64,000 nucleotides of DNA, taken from positions 296,156 to 360,155 of the forward strand of contig JAUNHH010000001.1 of the NCBI GenBank assembly GCA_030524055.1. Direction: 5' to 3'. Below are positions 1-8,276 of this stretch, piece by piece. Origin of the DNA: Actinomycetaceae bacterium (lineage in GTDB: Bacteria > Actinomycetota > Actinomycetes > Actinomycetales > Actinomycetaceae). Every line of letters starts with the position of its first letter. Position 1 is the stretch's first letter. The notes beneath the pieces are model-generated. The model was not told the DNA's origin. It did not search any database and saw only the letters and a list, made by a program, of their open reading frames with translations. Position numbers and translations under genes: made by a program.

Positions 1-1119
1 GCCAGCAGGGTTTTTGGCCAGCATCATGCGAGTTTTGCGGCCGTTAATATCGTGGATCGAATAGCGACCAGCCACTTCGGACACTTCGCCGACGGCTTGG
101 ACGGCGCGTTCAACAGGAATCCCTAGGGAGACAGCGGCTGCTACTGCTTGGGCGGCATTACCGAGGTTGACTCGGCCGGGCAAAGCAAGTGCGAGAGGAA
201 TACGTAAGCCGTCCGGACCACACAGAGTCGCACGCGAGGCAACTTTTGTCGAGGCCGAGGCACCTACTGTCTCAGCGCCAATCGCATCAGTTTCACTTGA
301 GGAACTCACCGGGGGAGTCAGGTCAATATCTTCCAGCCACCACTGGGCTTCTGGGCGCCGGTAGGTTGGCTCATCTGATGTGGATTCTGGGGTTTTGGCC
401 CCGCCCTCGTCAAGAATATTGTCTGGGTGGACTTCCCACCCCTTGTCGCTCCATGTGACGCGGCCGCCGCGCGGGAAGGCAACAGAATCCTGGTTCCAGG
501 CGGCACCCACCGACACCCACACGACATTCGGAGCATCCCACGCTGCCGAGGCAATCAGCGGATCATCGCAATTCGCCACTACCGTGGCATGCGGATTTTC
601 CTGGACAGCCTGACGTAGGCGCTGTTCAACTGCGCCGATCTCGCCTACACGATCCAGCTGGTCGCGCGAGAGATTCAGGAGGACAAAGGCCGCAGGACGC
701 ACGTCAGCGGCAACAATCGGCACATGCATTTCATCAACTTCAAGGGCCGCGAAAGGCGCCGTTGGCGAGGACATAAATGCCGTGAGGATTCCTGAGGGCA
801 TATTGTCGCCACGAATATTCGACGCCACTTCCCCGGAAGTCGAGAGGGCAGCACGCACCATCCGATTGGTTGTGGACTTGCCATTAGTACCGGACACGAT
901 GACGCTGCGAGTTGAGCGCGATACATCAGCAAGCACGGCGGGGCTGAGGAAAAGGGCGACTTCACCACCAATCATTCCACCGGATCCTCGGCCAAGAGAG
1001 CGGGATACGGACGCTGCCGCTTTACCCGCTGAGACGGCCAGCTTGGAACGTAAGGGAATGTGAGTGCGCAGGGAAATCGGCCCTGGGCGGTCTTCCTGCG
1101 GAGAGGAGCTCGAAGTCAT
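1..1119 (-). CDS. murT: MurT, lipid II isoglutaminyl synthase Mur-ligase-like subunit (3' end outside window)
   Basis: This is read directly from the minus strand as 373 codons starting at the ATG at 1119; the C-terminus lies beyond base 1. The N-terminus has the MurT-type GRGSGG segment followed by the Mur-ligase P-loop SGTNGKSTT near residue 70. The conserved NLSRDQLDR and NCDDPL segments follow. MurT works with GatD to amidate the second residue of the lipid II stem peptide, and gatD is expected just outside the window. Known MurT proteins carry a four-cysteine zinc ribbon after the NxDDP segment. Here that position reads FPRGG and then DEGGAK...YRRPEAQWW, with no CxxC pair, and one copy of the dispersed 13-mer (398-410) sits inside it. 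Family assignment is firm. The consequence of the missing cysteines is inferred. Confidence 0.88.
   Translation of the reverse strand, partial: MTSSSSPQEDRPGPISLRTHIPLRSKLAVSAGKAAASVSRSLGRGSGGMIGGEVALFLSPAVLADVSRSTRSVIVSGTNGKSTTNRMVRAALSTSGEVASNIRGDNMPSGILTAFMSSPTAPFAALEVDEMHVPIVAADVRPAAFVLLNLSRDQLDRVGEIGAVEQRLRQAVQENPHATVVANCDDPLIASAAWDAPNVVWVSVGAAWNQDSVAFPRGGRVTWSDKGWEVHPDNILDEGGAKTPESTSDEPTYRRPEAQWWLEDIDLTPPVSSSSETDAIGAETVGASASTKVASRATLCGPDGLRIPLALALPGRVNLGNAAQAVAAAVSLGIPVERAVQAVGEVSEVAGRYSIHDINGRKTRMMLAKNPAG
398..410 (-). repeat. Dispersed 13-mer ACGAGGGCGGGGC, copy inside murT
   Basis: Exact copy, on the murT coding strand and read as DEGGA. It lies in the region where MurT proteins usually have the second half of a zinc ribbon. 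Confidence 0.9.
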
Positions 1120-1196
1120 GGGTACAGGGTAGTCTTTCCCGGCGCGCGGGTCTGTCTCGAATGATCTGCTGGACATGCGGGGTGGGGCACATCTGG

Positions 1197-1209
1197 GCCC
1201 CGCCCTCGT
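1197..1209 (-). repeat. Dispersed 13-mer, copy upstream of murT
   Basis: Exact copy in the spacer between the SUKH-like gene and the murT start. Confidence 0.9.
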
Positions 1210-1240
1210 GAATGCGAATGGGAATGACTGCCACGATGCA

Positions 1241-1768
1241 CTACTGATAGGGCCATATTTTCCGAAGGTGTGGGGCGATGGCAGCAATGTCGGACCAGTC
1301 ATATCCGGATTCGAGCCATTCGTCGCTCATTTCTTGGCGGCCGAGAATAGCGCCCACCTGTATGAAAGCCAGGAAATCAATACGCAGGTTAAGCAGGTCT
1401 TGCGGGAGGAACTCTCCTTTGTCGTGATCCCACCAATACACGCCTCCAGTGGGCGTGTGAATCAGATACTCATCCCCCTGACCGCTATGGGCAATGATCC
1501 AGAAATCTGAGAAGGAATTATCCTGGTTATAGGCGGTGACCTCCTCGAATCCCAGTAGAACAATATCCCCGCCGAGTTCCCTGCCGTAAAAACCGGAGAT
1601 GTATTCCAGATAGGCCGGATCTGCGCAACGGATGCTCCCCATTTTCTTTATTGGAAATGGGCGCGGGGCGAAATAATCATTAAGGTCCACAGAAGCCTTC
1701 ATCATATTCGCACTGTATCTGATGAGATTCAGCAGATCGGAAGACCTCCTACGCATCCACCATGCCAC
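1241..1768 (-). CDS. SUKH (SMI1/KNR4)-family immunity-like protein
   Basis: A protein of up to 175 aa with the SUKH-type pattern: a DYFAPRPFPI start to the fold, then GGDIVLLGFEEV, an FWIIAHSGQGDEYLIH strand pair and GGVYWWDHDKGEF. SUKH proteins are mostly immunity partners of secreted polymorphic toxins; some have other regulatory roles. No toxin gene is visible next to it, so it is an orphan in this window. The start is uncertain. The longest frame begins at GTG 1768 and an ATG lies at 1756. An AGGAGG on the minus strand at 1745-1750 falls inside this frame, so translation may begin later, before the DYFAP segment. The family call is by pattern only. Confidence 0.65.
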   Translation of the reverse strand: MAWWMRRRSSDLLNLIRYSANMMKASVDLNDYFAPRPFPIKKMGSIRCADPAYLEYISGFYGRELGGDIVLLGFEEVTAYNQDNSFSDFWIIAHSGQGDEYLIHTPTGGVYWWDHDKGEFLPQDLLNLRIDFLAFIQVGAILGRQEMSDEWLESGYDWSDIAAIAPHLRKIWPYQ

Positions 1769-1879
1769 AACAAGACCTTCCCGGTGCAGGCAGGATCATT
1801 CGACTGTCTGCCTCTATATAACCCCACATAACGCCAGGTCAAAGGCCTAAAAGTGCGTTACCCATAATGACACTACCTC

Positions 1880-1912
1880 CTCATTATGAGTAACAGCATT
1901 ACTCATAATGAG
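1880..1912. promoter_or_regulatory. 14-bp perfect inverted repeat, candidate operator
   Basis: CTCATTATGAGTAA is followed after five bases (CAGCA) by TTACTCATAATGAG. A related word, ACCCATAATGA, stands just upstream, which suggests repeated binding sites for a dimeric regulator. No T-run follows, so a terminator is less likely. Confidence 0.5.
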
Positions 1913-2069
1913 ATTTTCTATCAAGGCGGACTTTAGCCTTGCAAGCCTTAGGATTCGAGAGATCCACTCTAGCTTCACAGAAAAATCAATACACACCAAA
2001 CCTCCCTACTGATCGTCAGCTATATTTTCGCAGACCGCTATCAAGTTCCGCCTGAAAAATGTCACATTG

Positions 2070-2095
2070 GACAGAAATAAGGCCTTATTTCTGTC
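2070..2095. promoter_or_regulatory. 26-bp perfect palindrome overlapping the ATPase promoter
   Basis: GACAGAAATAAGG is joined directly to its reverse complement with no spacer. It ends nine bases before a -10-like TACAAT (2105-2110), so it covers the expected -35 region of the ATPase gene. This is a good position for a repressor site. Confidence 0.5.
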
Positions 2096-2104
2096 ATTTT
2101 CGAC

Positions 2105-2138
2105 TACAATCAGGCGTTAGTTGAGCACTGTCAGGAGG
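2105..2138 (+). promoter_or_regulatory. -10 element and ribosome binding site of the DUF4143-type ATPase gene
   Basis: TACAAT at 2105-2110 fits a -10 hexamer. AGGAGG at 2133-2138 lies five bases before the ATG at 2144. No clear -35 is visible, because the palindrome occupies that place. Confidence 0.5.
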
Positions 2139-2143
2139 GCCCG

Positions 2144-3445
2144 ATGGATAGGCATGCAATGAGTCGCCTCATTGATTGGAAGAGGAACCCCCGCCGTAAA
2201 CCCTTAATCCTCAACGGGGCACGGCAGGTTGGCAAGACATGGCTCCTCCGGGAGTTTGGGGCACAGCATTTCGAGAATGTCGCCTATATTTCACTGGACA
2301 ATAGTGCTGTTGCTCGAGCCATTTTCGATACCGACCCAAACCCACACCGCATTATTCGCGAAATATCTATACTCACGGGCAGGTCGATTAAAGCAGAGAG
2401 CACACTGATTATTTTTGACGAAATCCAAGCTGCACCTCGAGCTATTACCGCCCTCAAGTACTTTTGTGAGGAGGCGCCCGAATATGCGATATGCGCCGCC
2501 GGTTCGCTTCTAGGGATTTCTATTCACGAAGGATCGGGATACCCCGTAGGAAAAGTCAATACGATTAACCTCTACCCTCTTTCCTTCCGAGAATATCTCG
2601 ATGCCAACGATAACCGCGCGCTTCGAGAGCTTCTTGACTCGCAAGAGACGGAGAGTATTAATACCTTCGGACCGAAAGCCATTTCCCTCCTCCGCGAGTA
2701 TTACGTAGTTGGCGGCATGCCTTCAGCAGTGAGCGCTTTCATTGAGGGCGCTTCGCTCCAAGAAACAAGAGAAATACAACTACAGCTCCTCCAGGATTAT
2801 ACTCGCGATTTCAGCAAACATGCTCCCGGCCGCGTTTTCCCCCGAATGATTGAACTCTGGGACTCCATTCCTTCGCATCTCTCGCAGGAAAATAAGAAGC
2901 TGATTTTCGGTCGAGTACGCCATGGCGCGCGCTCTAAAAACTACGAAGAGTCCTTAATCTGGCTGACTCAAGCAGGGTTCATTCATCAAGTTCCCCGCGT
3001 TACTAAAGCCGCTCTACCCCTTTCTGCCTATAACGACCATCGCGCCTTCAAAGCATTCCTACTAGACGTCGGACTCCTTGGCGCGTTAGCAGATCTGCCC
3101 CCTGAGTCGCTTCTTGACGGAAATAGGCTATTTAGCGAGTTTAAGGGCGCACTTACCGAGCAATATGTCTGTCAGCAACTTATATCGGACTGCTCAGTTG
3201 ATCCCTATTATTGGTCGGCAGATAATTCTTCAGGCGAAATTGACTTCCTCACTCAAAAAGATGGCAAAATCTACGCGATCGAGGTAAAAGCGGAGGAAAA
3301 CCTCCGGGCAAAAAGCCTGCGCTTCTTTAAAGAGAAGAATCCCGAGGTCCATGCGCTCCGTTTTTCTCTTTCTGGGTATCGAGATCAGGAGTGGATGCGC
3401 AATATTCCCCTCTACGCGCTAGGGAATCGCAACTTGTGGAGCTAA
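2144..3445 (+). CDS. AAA-family ATPase with C-terminal DUF4143 domain
   Basis: 433 aa. The N-terminal ATPase has the Walker A motif GARQVGKTW near residue 25 and the Walker B LIIFDEIQ near residue 90. The C-terminal half is of DUF4143 type and ends with a nuclease-like EIDFLTQKDGKIYAIEVKA segment, matching the D-xn-ExK core of restriction-endonuclease folds. Such proteins are common single genes on bacterial and archaeal chromosomes. Their role is not settled; defence or DNA processing has been suggested. The start is well set by AGGAGG five bases upstream. It stands alone downstream of a palindromic control region, in a block that looks accessory. Confidence 0.85.
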   Translation: MDRHAMSRLIDWKRNPRRKPLILNGARQVGKTWLLREFGAQHFENVAYISLDNSAVARAIFDTDPNPHRIIREISILTGRSIKAESTLIIFDEIQAAPRAITALKYFCEEAPEYAICAAGSLLGISIHEGSGYPVGKVNTINLYPLSFREYLDANDNRALRELLDSQETESINTFGPKAISLLREYYVVGGMPSAVSAFIEGASLQETREIQLQLLQDYTRDFSKHAPGRVFPRMIELWDSIPSHLSQENKKLIFGRVRHGARSKNYEESLIWLTQAGFIHQVPRVTKAALPLSAYNDHRAFKAFLLDVGLLGALADLPPESLLDGNRLFSEFKGALTEQYVCQQLISDCSVDPYYWSADNSSGEIDFLTQKDGKIYAIEVKAEENLRAKSLRFFKEKNPEVHALRFSLSGYRDQEWMRNIPLYALGNRNLWS

Positions 3446-3548
3446 AGCCTTTTAGTGGGTGCGGTTTGTTGGGTGTTGGGGGTGGGTGGGTTGGAGGTTT
3501 TTGGGGTTGATCTGCTCTGAAGGTCTTCCCCTTCGACCTTTCGGGGTT

Positions 3549-3554
3549 TATAGT
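3549..3554 (+). promoter_or_regulatory. -10 element placed for a leaderless transcript
   Basis: TATAGT ends six bases before the ATG at 3561, and no Shine-Dalgarno sequence precedes that ATG. Actinobacteria often start transcription at the A of the start codon. The -35 is not clear. Confidence 0.4.
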
Positions 3555-3560
3555 GACCTC

Positions 3561-4361
3561 ATGACTCACAGTGACGAGAGCCACAAGCAGCCAAGAGAGA
3601 AGGACCTGTCCTTCCTCGACGCAGCAGAATCGTTCTACCCACACTTCACATTACGCCACTACCTCCTCGTAGCTGGCGTCGTCATCCCTGGCCTTCTGCT
3701 CCTGCCAGCGGTTTATCACTACTTCGCTAATCACGGTCTATTCCCTTTCCTGAACGCACCACAATCACAAGTTCAGGCAGCCCCAGACCAACCCCCCTCG
3801 CTTCCCACACAGCAGCAACCACAGTCGGGACTGGTACAGACACAGACACAATCTGCTGACACCATAATGTCTAACGGCTACCAGGTCGGACCCGACGGGT
3901 TTTTAATCCAACCCAAACACGACATCACACCCCCAGAAGTCCCCGACCTCGCTCACCAAGAGTCCCGCGAAGGAGCAGCCGCCTTCGCCGAGTACTTTAT
4001 CCACACCTACAACTATGCATGGCTTACAGGGGATACAAGCTTGTTACATGCAGCTTCTGCTCCAGAATGCACTAGCTGTCGTGATATGGCTTCGGAAATA
4101 GAGAAGCAGTATGGCGGTCATGGATGGATTGACAGTGAATCCCATGAGGTCACAAAGAACCGCGGGGCCAAGCAACTTGCAGATGAGGATCGCACCTTAC
4201 GCCGTTGGCACACTCTTCTTCATGTCCGCGTCCCAGCACATCGCTCTTATATAGGTTCTGAACTGGGCTCATTTGATGAGAAACAGCTTCAGGCACTAAT
4301 TGCCACTTGTTGGACAGGCCAGGAATGGAAAACCTGCAGCACCCGCGTGGAGCAAAAATGA
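3561..4361 (+). CDS. Membrane-anchored DUF6318-like protein
   Basis: 266 aa, with the start chosen at ATG 3561. After a charged N-terminus comes one membrane segment (YLLVAGVVIPGLLLLPAVYHY), then a Gln/Pro-rich linker. A C-terminal domain with the DUF6318-like pattern follows: AAAFAEYFIHTYNYAWLTGD and then a CTSC pair. The domain probably lies outside the cell. Function is unknown. It is the first of three coupled genes; its stop overlaps the next start (ATGA). The third gene of the set carries a related C-terminal domain. A reading frame continues upstream to 3459, but that part is Trp/Gly-rich and lacks support. Confidence 0.7.
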   Translation: MTHSDESHKQPREKDLSFLDAAESFYPHFTLRHYLLVAGVVIPGLLLLPAVYHYFANHGLFPFLNAPQSQVQAAPDQPPSLPTQQQPQSGLVQTQTQSADTIMSNGYQVGPDGFLIQPKHDITPPEVPDLAHQESREGAAAFAEYFIHTYNYAWLTGDTSLLHAASAPECTSCRDMASEIEKQYGGHGWIDSESHEVTKNRGAKQLADEDRTLRRWHTLLHVRVPAHRSYIGSELGSFDEKQLQALIATCWTGQEWKTCSTRVEQK

Positions 4362-5326
4362 AGTCGCGCACCTTTTCATCAACCATTCTTCTGTCTGTAG
4401 TCTTTCTATCGCTCGCACAGATCGCATTAGCAGACGAGTGCACAAATAGTGACTGCAGCAGTTCTCACTCCGGCTTTGAGCATCGTTCTGACGGCAACAG
4501 TTTTCATATTGAGGTGTGGGAGGAGACGGTTGTTCCTGGTCAGCCGGGTGGGCCCATTGAACCTCCACCTCCGCCCTCGTCACCAGAAAATCCACCACCC
4601 GCAGAAGACATTCCCGCTCCCGCAGAAGTTCCCCAAGCCGAACCCAGTGGTAACGCTGAGTCAATCCAGATTGACCCCAAATCCGCCTTCAACCCCTCCA
4701 TCTTGTCACTGTTCACCGCTGTTGCCCCCGACGGCTGCCAACTATGGATCACCTACGACCCAAGAATGAGCTGCCTCATCCCCATCCGCCCAGACCCAGA
4801 ACCACATGTAGACATGCAACCCTTCAACTGGGACACCTACCCCGGCACCGACACCAAAACCCTCATCTCCAGCGCAAGCACCATGATCACCCTCGACGGA
4901 GCCGGACTAGAAGTCGCCCCCTTCCTCCCACGCGACCAATTCACCAACATCCACACCGTCGTCTACACCACCCGCCACGAAATCACGAAAACCGTGCGCC
5001 TGTACGGCAAAGACATCACCATCACCTTCCGCCCCACCTACTACGTCTACAACTTCAACGACGGCACCCAACCCATCAAAACCACCAGCCCAGGCCACCC
5101 CTGGCCGAATATGGACCTCATCCACTACTACAAACACCCTGTCCCCACCATCACCGAATACGTCACCCTGACCACCACATGGAACGCCACCACACGCAAC
5201 CCCTGGACCGGCAAAACCGAAACCATCAACAAAGCCATCACCACCACCGAAACCTCCCGCCCCTTCAGAATCCGCAAACTACACACCCACCTCACCGACA
5301 CCGCCGAAGAACTCATGGGACACTAA
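4358..5326 (+). CDS. Secreted Pro/Thr-rich protein of unknown function
   Basis: 322 aa starting at ATG 4358, which overlaps the previous stop. A signal peptide (KSRTFSSTILLSVVFLSLAQIALA) is followed by a short Cys/Ser segment, a proline-rich linker with repeated PAE/PP words and a Thr-rich C-terminal domain (for example TEYVTLTTTWNATTRNPWTG). I do not recognise the domain. From about 4740 to the stop, the coding strand becomes strongly C-rich and G-poor, with third positions almost always C. The genes on both sides differ, which suggests a patch from a different genetic background. It lies between two DUF6318-like genes, so the three products may act together at the surface. Confidence 0.65.
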   Translation: MKSRTFSSTILLSVVFLSLAQIALADECTNSDCSSSHSGFEHRSDGNSFHIEVWEETVVPGQPGGPIEPPPPPSSPENPPPAEDIPAPAEVPQAEPSGNAESIQIDPKSAFNPSILSLFTAVAPDGCQLWITYDPRMSCLIPIRPDPEPHVDMQPFNWDTYPGTDTKTLISSASTMITLDGAGLEVAPFLPRDQFTNIHTVVYTTRHEITKTVRLYGKDITITFRPTYYVYNFNDGTQPIKTTSPGHPWPNMDLIHYYKHPVPTITEYVTLTTTWNATTRNPWTGKTETINKAITTTETSRPFRIRKLHTHLTDTAEELMGH

Positions 5327-6313
5327 ATGTGGATCATCGTCAGGACACTCGAAACCATACACACCCTCATCCTCGACTTCTTCCTCGGCCTGCCGGAACA
5401 CAAAGAGCCCACATTCGCCTGCCAGGAGGCTGAGGACCGCTACCGCGCGGACACAGAAAAATATGGCCGGCGTCTAGCGTCACGCGGCGCATGGCTCATT
5501 ATTGCCGCCATACTTCTCCCACCATTTATCTTGACGTGGCTTTATGCGAGCGGCTCCTACAGGGAACCAACGACAACAAGGCTTCCCTCTCCGTCAACGC
5601 AGCAGCAACAGGAAGTGGCGTCTGATGCAACCTCAAGTGGGAACGGTAGTCCTGTTCTGCCGCAAAGTACGGCCCCCTCTCCGGTGCCGCCGCCCACGCA
5701 GGAGGGACCAGCAAACTCATCTCAATCAGATAGCCCGCCGACATTTTTTGCCAATGGTTCTGATACCGCAATGTCAGACCCTCTTGACCCCAATCCGCCA
5801 GAGCTTCAATCAGGAACAAAGATTGACGACGTTCCGCCAGCAAGGAAAACGACAAGCTCTGGCAGCCATTTTGACATTCCACCAGAGCGCCCCAAGACAT
5901 CTACTGACCTAAACCCGGCTGAAGTTGTTGCTCAGACTCAATATTTCCTCAACGCATTAGCATGGGGATGGAATCAAGGGGACACTCAATTAGTTGCTGA
6001 GGTTTCTAGCCAGAGTTGCGAAACCTGCCAGAAAGTCATCAGCGATATTACTCGGGGCAGGCAAGCAGGCCATCAGGTCAATAGAGTTTCCTATCGAATT
6101 GGCGATGATATTGCTGTAGGGAAAGGAAAATCCACAGGGAATAATGGCACCCAAGAATGGCATGTGACTTTTACACTACACACATCTGGCCATTCGATTT
6201 ATCACAGATTCAATTCCTTAGCGGTTCCCCCACAGGAAAGCCCTGTACACATTATTCTGCGCAAGGAAAACAATACATGGAAAGTCGCTGGCTACTATGC
6301 AGCGAAGCAATAA
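5327..6313 (+). CDS. Membrane-anchored DUF6318-like protein, second copy
   Basis: 328 aa, with its ATG directly after the previous stop. The N-terminus is cytoplasmic and carries a membrane segment (GAWLIIAAILLPPFILTWLYAS) near residue 55. A long Ser/Pro/Gln linker follows, then a C-terminal domain with the pattern TQYFLNALAWGWNQGD followed by CETCQK. This matches the first gene of the set (TYNYAWLTGD and CTSCRD). The two were probably made by duplication, with the secreted gene between them. Function is unknown. Confidence 0.7.
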   Translation: MWIIVRTLETIHTLILDFFLGLPEHKEPTFACQEAEDRYRADTEKYGRRLASRGAWLIIAAILLPPFILTWLYASGSYREPTTTRLPSPSTQQQQEVASDATSSGNGSPVLPQSTAPSPVPPPTQEGPANSSQSDSPPTFFANGSDTAMSDPLDPNPPELQSGTKIDDVPPARKTTSSGSHFDIPPERPKTSTDLNPAEVVAQTQYFLNALAWGWNQGDTQLVAEVSSQSCETCQKVISDITRGRQAGHQVNRVSYRIGDDIAVGKGKSTGNNGTQEWHVTFTLHTSGHSIYHRFNSLAVPPQESPVHIILRKENNTWKVAGYYAAKQ

Positions 6314-6319
6314 GCCACC

Positions 6320-6365
6320 GGCACCCGGGGCGCGTCACCTCATTGTGACCACCCCGGGCGCCCTG
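6320..6365. terminator. Imperfect GC-rich hairpin between convergent genes
   Basis: GGCACCCGGGGCGCGTCAC and GTGACCACCCCGGGCGCC can pair with a few interruptions around a CTCATT loop. It sits between the ends of the DUF6318 cluster and pstB. There is no T-run, so termination is inferred from position. Confidence 0.4.
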
Positions 6366-6395
6366 CAGATCTGAGAGGAAGGGGATTATTAGACT

Positions 6396-7175
6396 TCACC
6401 CAAAGCGGCCTGAAATATAATCCGCGGTTTCCTTATTGGAGGGGTTATTAAAGATGGTTTCCGTGGTATCAAACTCCACCAAATGGCCGGGTTTACCCAC
6501 GCCATCGAGATTAAAGAAACCAATTTGCTCGGAAACGCGGGCCGCCTGCTGCATATTGTGGGTGACAATCACAATGGTATAGCGCTCTTTGAGTTTACTC
6601 ATGAGCTCTTCAATAGCCAGCGTAGAAATCGGGTCCAAAGCCGAGCAAGGCTCGTCCATGAGAAGCAACTCAGGTTTCATCGCAATCGCTCGGGCAATAC
6701 ATAAACGCTGTTGCTGCCCACCGGAAAGAGAAGAACCTGGCCGTCCTAAACGGTCCTTTACTTCCTTCCACAGGCTTGCCCCACGCAGCGATTCCTCAAC
6801 AAGGTCATCCGCATCGGATTTCTTCATTTTCCGCGAATTCAAGGTCACTCCAGCAAGAACATTTTCGCGAATAGACATTGTGGGGAATGGATTGGGACGC
6901 TGGAATACCATTCCAACACGGCGGCGCACCAATACGGGGTCAATATCGCGTGCGTAGATATCTTGCCCATCGAGCAAAACTTTACCCTCAACGCGCGCAC
7001 CGGGGATCACCTCGTGAATGCGATTCAGCGACCGCAAGAATGTAGATTTACCACATCCAGAAGGGCCGATTAATGCAGTAATTGAGCGCGCAGGAATCTG
7101 CACATTAACATCTTCAACGGCAAGGAAGTCGCCGTAATAGATATTCTCATTACTAATGTCGAGCAAAGTACGCAT
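6396..7175 (-). CDS. pstB: Phosphate ABC transporter ATP-binding protein PstB
   Basis: 259 aa, the usual length. It has Walker [10 protein letters not shown] (residues 37-45), signature LSGGQQQRL, Walker [14 protein letters not shown] and the H-loop [12 protein letters not shown]. It energises high-affinity phosphate uptake by binding the cytoplasmic faces of PstA and PstC. It is last in the pstS-C-A-B order. A ~100-base gap with a hairpin separates it from pstA, unlike the overlapping joints upstream. No phoU follows it here. Confidence 0.95.
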   Translation of the reverse strand: MRTLLDISNENIYYGDFLAVEDVNVQIPARSITALIGPSGCGKSTFLRSLNRIHEVIPGARVEGKVLLDGQDIYARDIDPVLVRRRVGMVFQRPNPFPTMSIRENVLAGVTLNSRKMKKSDADDLVEESLRGASLWKEVKDRLGRPGSSLSGGQQQRLCIARAIAMKPELLLMDEPCSALDPISTLAIEELMSKLKERYTIVIVTHNMQQAARVSEQIGFFNLDGVGKPGHLVEFDTTETIFNNPSNKETADYISGRFG

Positions 7176-7218
7176 TCGTTCCTCTTATTTCCATCTGATG
7201 AAGTTAGGGGCCGCATTA

Positions 7219-7231
7219 ACGAGGGCGGGGC
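7219..7231 (+). repeat. Dispersed 13-mer, copy between pstA and pstB
   Basis: Exact copy; its last four bases are the start of the hairpin at 7228-7254. Confidence 0.9.
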
Positions 7232-7254
7232 CCGGCTTTTGTCCTACCGGGCCC
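7228..7254 (-). terminator. Hairpin in the pstA-pstB gap
   Basis: GGGCCCGG and CCGGGCCC form an 8-bp perfect stem with an 11-base loop. Without a T-run it could be a weak terminator, an RNA-processing signal or a 3'-stabilising structure that sets the pstB level below the rest of the operon. Confidence 0.4.
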
Positions 7255-7274
7255 AATAACCCCCGCCGCAATCC

Positions 7275-8276
7275 TCACGCACCCTTAGGGGCGAAAATCT
7301 TGGCAATGACGCGGGCAATCACATTGAGCAGCATGACAATCCCAATGAGGACCAGTGCCGCTGCCCAGGCACGCTCTTCATTAATGGTCGGGACGCAATC
7401 AAGAACACCAGGACGGCAGGTAGCCGCACCTTGAGAATATTGACGGTAAACATACACCGGCAAGGTGGTCATACGACCATCCATCACATTGGCATTAAGA
7501 CGCTCAATAAAGCCAACTGTCAACAGCAAAGGTGCCGTTTCACCAATCACGCGGGCAATCGCCAACATAATGGAGGTAGCCAAACCCGGCGCACTCGTCC
7601 GCAAAACAACTTTCAGGATGACACGCCATTTCGGTACACCCAGCGCATAGGCGGCTTCGCGAAGTTCATTGGGCACCAGGCGAATCATTTCTTCGCTGGC
7701 TCGCACCACTGTCGGAATCATAAGGACAGACAGTGCCACCGCACCGACGATTCCTGCGCGGAATCCGCTGCCCACCATAATGGTGAAGAATGCTGCGGCA
7801 AAAAGGCCGGCCACAATCGATGGAATACCGGTCATCACGTCAACAAAGAATGTGGTGGCGCGCGCCAGGCGTCCCTTATTGCCATATTCCGTTAGGTAGA
7901 TGGCGGCAAATAAGCCAATGGGTGCGGAAATCAGTGTGGCCAGCACAGTAATCGATACTGTGCCAACAATGGCGTGGGCAATACCACCCTTTGTCATTCC
8001 GCCAAAGACACCGAGCATATCGGTGGTCAGGAATGTCCAATTCAGGCGTTGATATCCGCGTGATACCAGCGTCCACAGCAAGGACAGCAGGGGCAGGACA
8101 GCCAAAGCAAATGCGCCGGTAACAGCAACCCATGCAATAGCATTTTTAATGGCCCGTACGCGGTCCCAGCCAATATCGACGGAAGATTTCAGCCAGTTGG
8201 TGGTGACCGCAACGGATTCTGCGGCGGCCTGGCCAATCTGCTCACCAGGACGGTAGGTTTCGGTATTCGCACTCAT
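7275..8276 (-). CDS. pstA: Phosphate ABC transporter permease PstA
   Basis: 333 aa. An N-terminal cytoplasmic tail of about 45 residues precedes the first membrane segment (AIAWVAVTGAFALAVLPLLSLLW). The binding-protein-dependent permease core follows, with the EAAYALGVPKWR coupling loop (EAA motif) and the IARVIGETAPLLLTVGF segment typical of PstA. It forms the phosphate channel with PstC. Its ATG shares one base with the pstC stop (TAATG), so the two are translationally coupled. Confidence 0.93.
   Translation of the reverse strand: MSANTETYRPGEQIGQAAAESVAVTTNWLKSSVDIGWDRVRAIKNAIAWVAVTGAFALAVLPLLSLLWTLVSRGYQRLNWTFLTTDMLGVFGGMTKGGIAHAIVGTVSITVLATLISAPIGLFAAIYLTEYGNKGRLARATTFFVDVMTGIPSIVAGLFAAAFFTIMVGSGFRAGIVGAVALSVLMIPTVVRASEEMIRLVPNELREAAYALGVPKWRVILKVVLRTSAPGLATSIMLAIARVIGETAPLLLTVGFIERLNANVMDGRMTTLPVYVYRQYSQGAATCRPGVLDCVPTINEERAWAAALVLIGIVMLLNVIARVIAKIFAPKGA

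Larger units (their letters stand above)
1769..2143. other. 375-base AT-rich spacer with two palindromes and a promoter
   Basis: No convincing gene. It separates the SUKH-like gene from the ATPase and is visibly more AT-rich than its surroundings. It holds a 14-bp inverted repeat (1880-1912), a partial third copy of the same word (around 1859-1870), a perfect 26-bp palindrome (2070-2095) and the ATPase promoter. Confidence 0.6.

Noticed and set aside
4744-5433. Long plus-strand frame rich in His, Pro and Arg
   Set aside because: It is an alternate frame of the C-rich secreted-protein gene, which has a signal peptide and coupled starts in the accepted frame.
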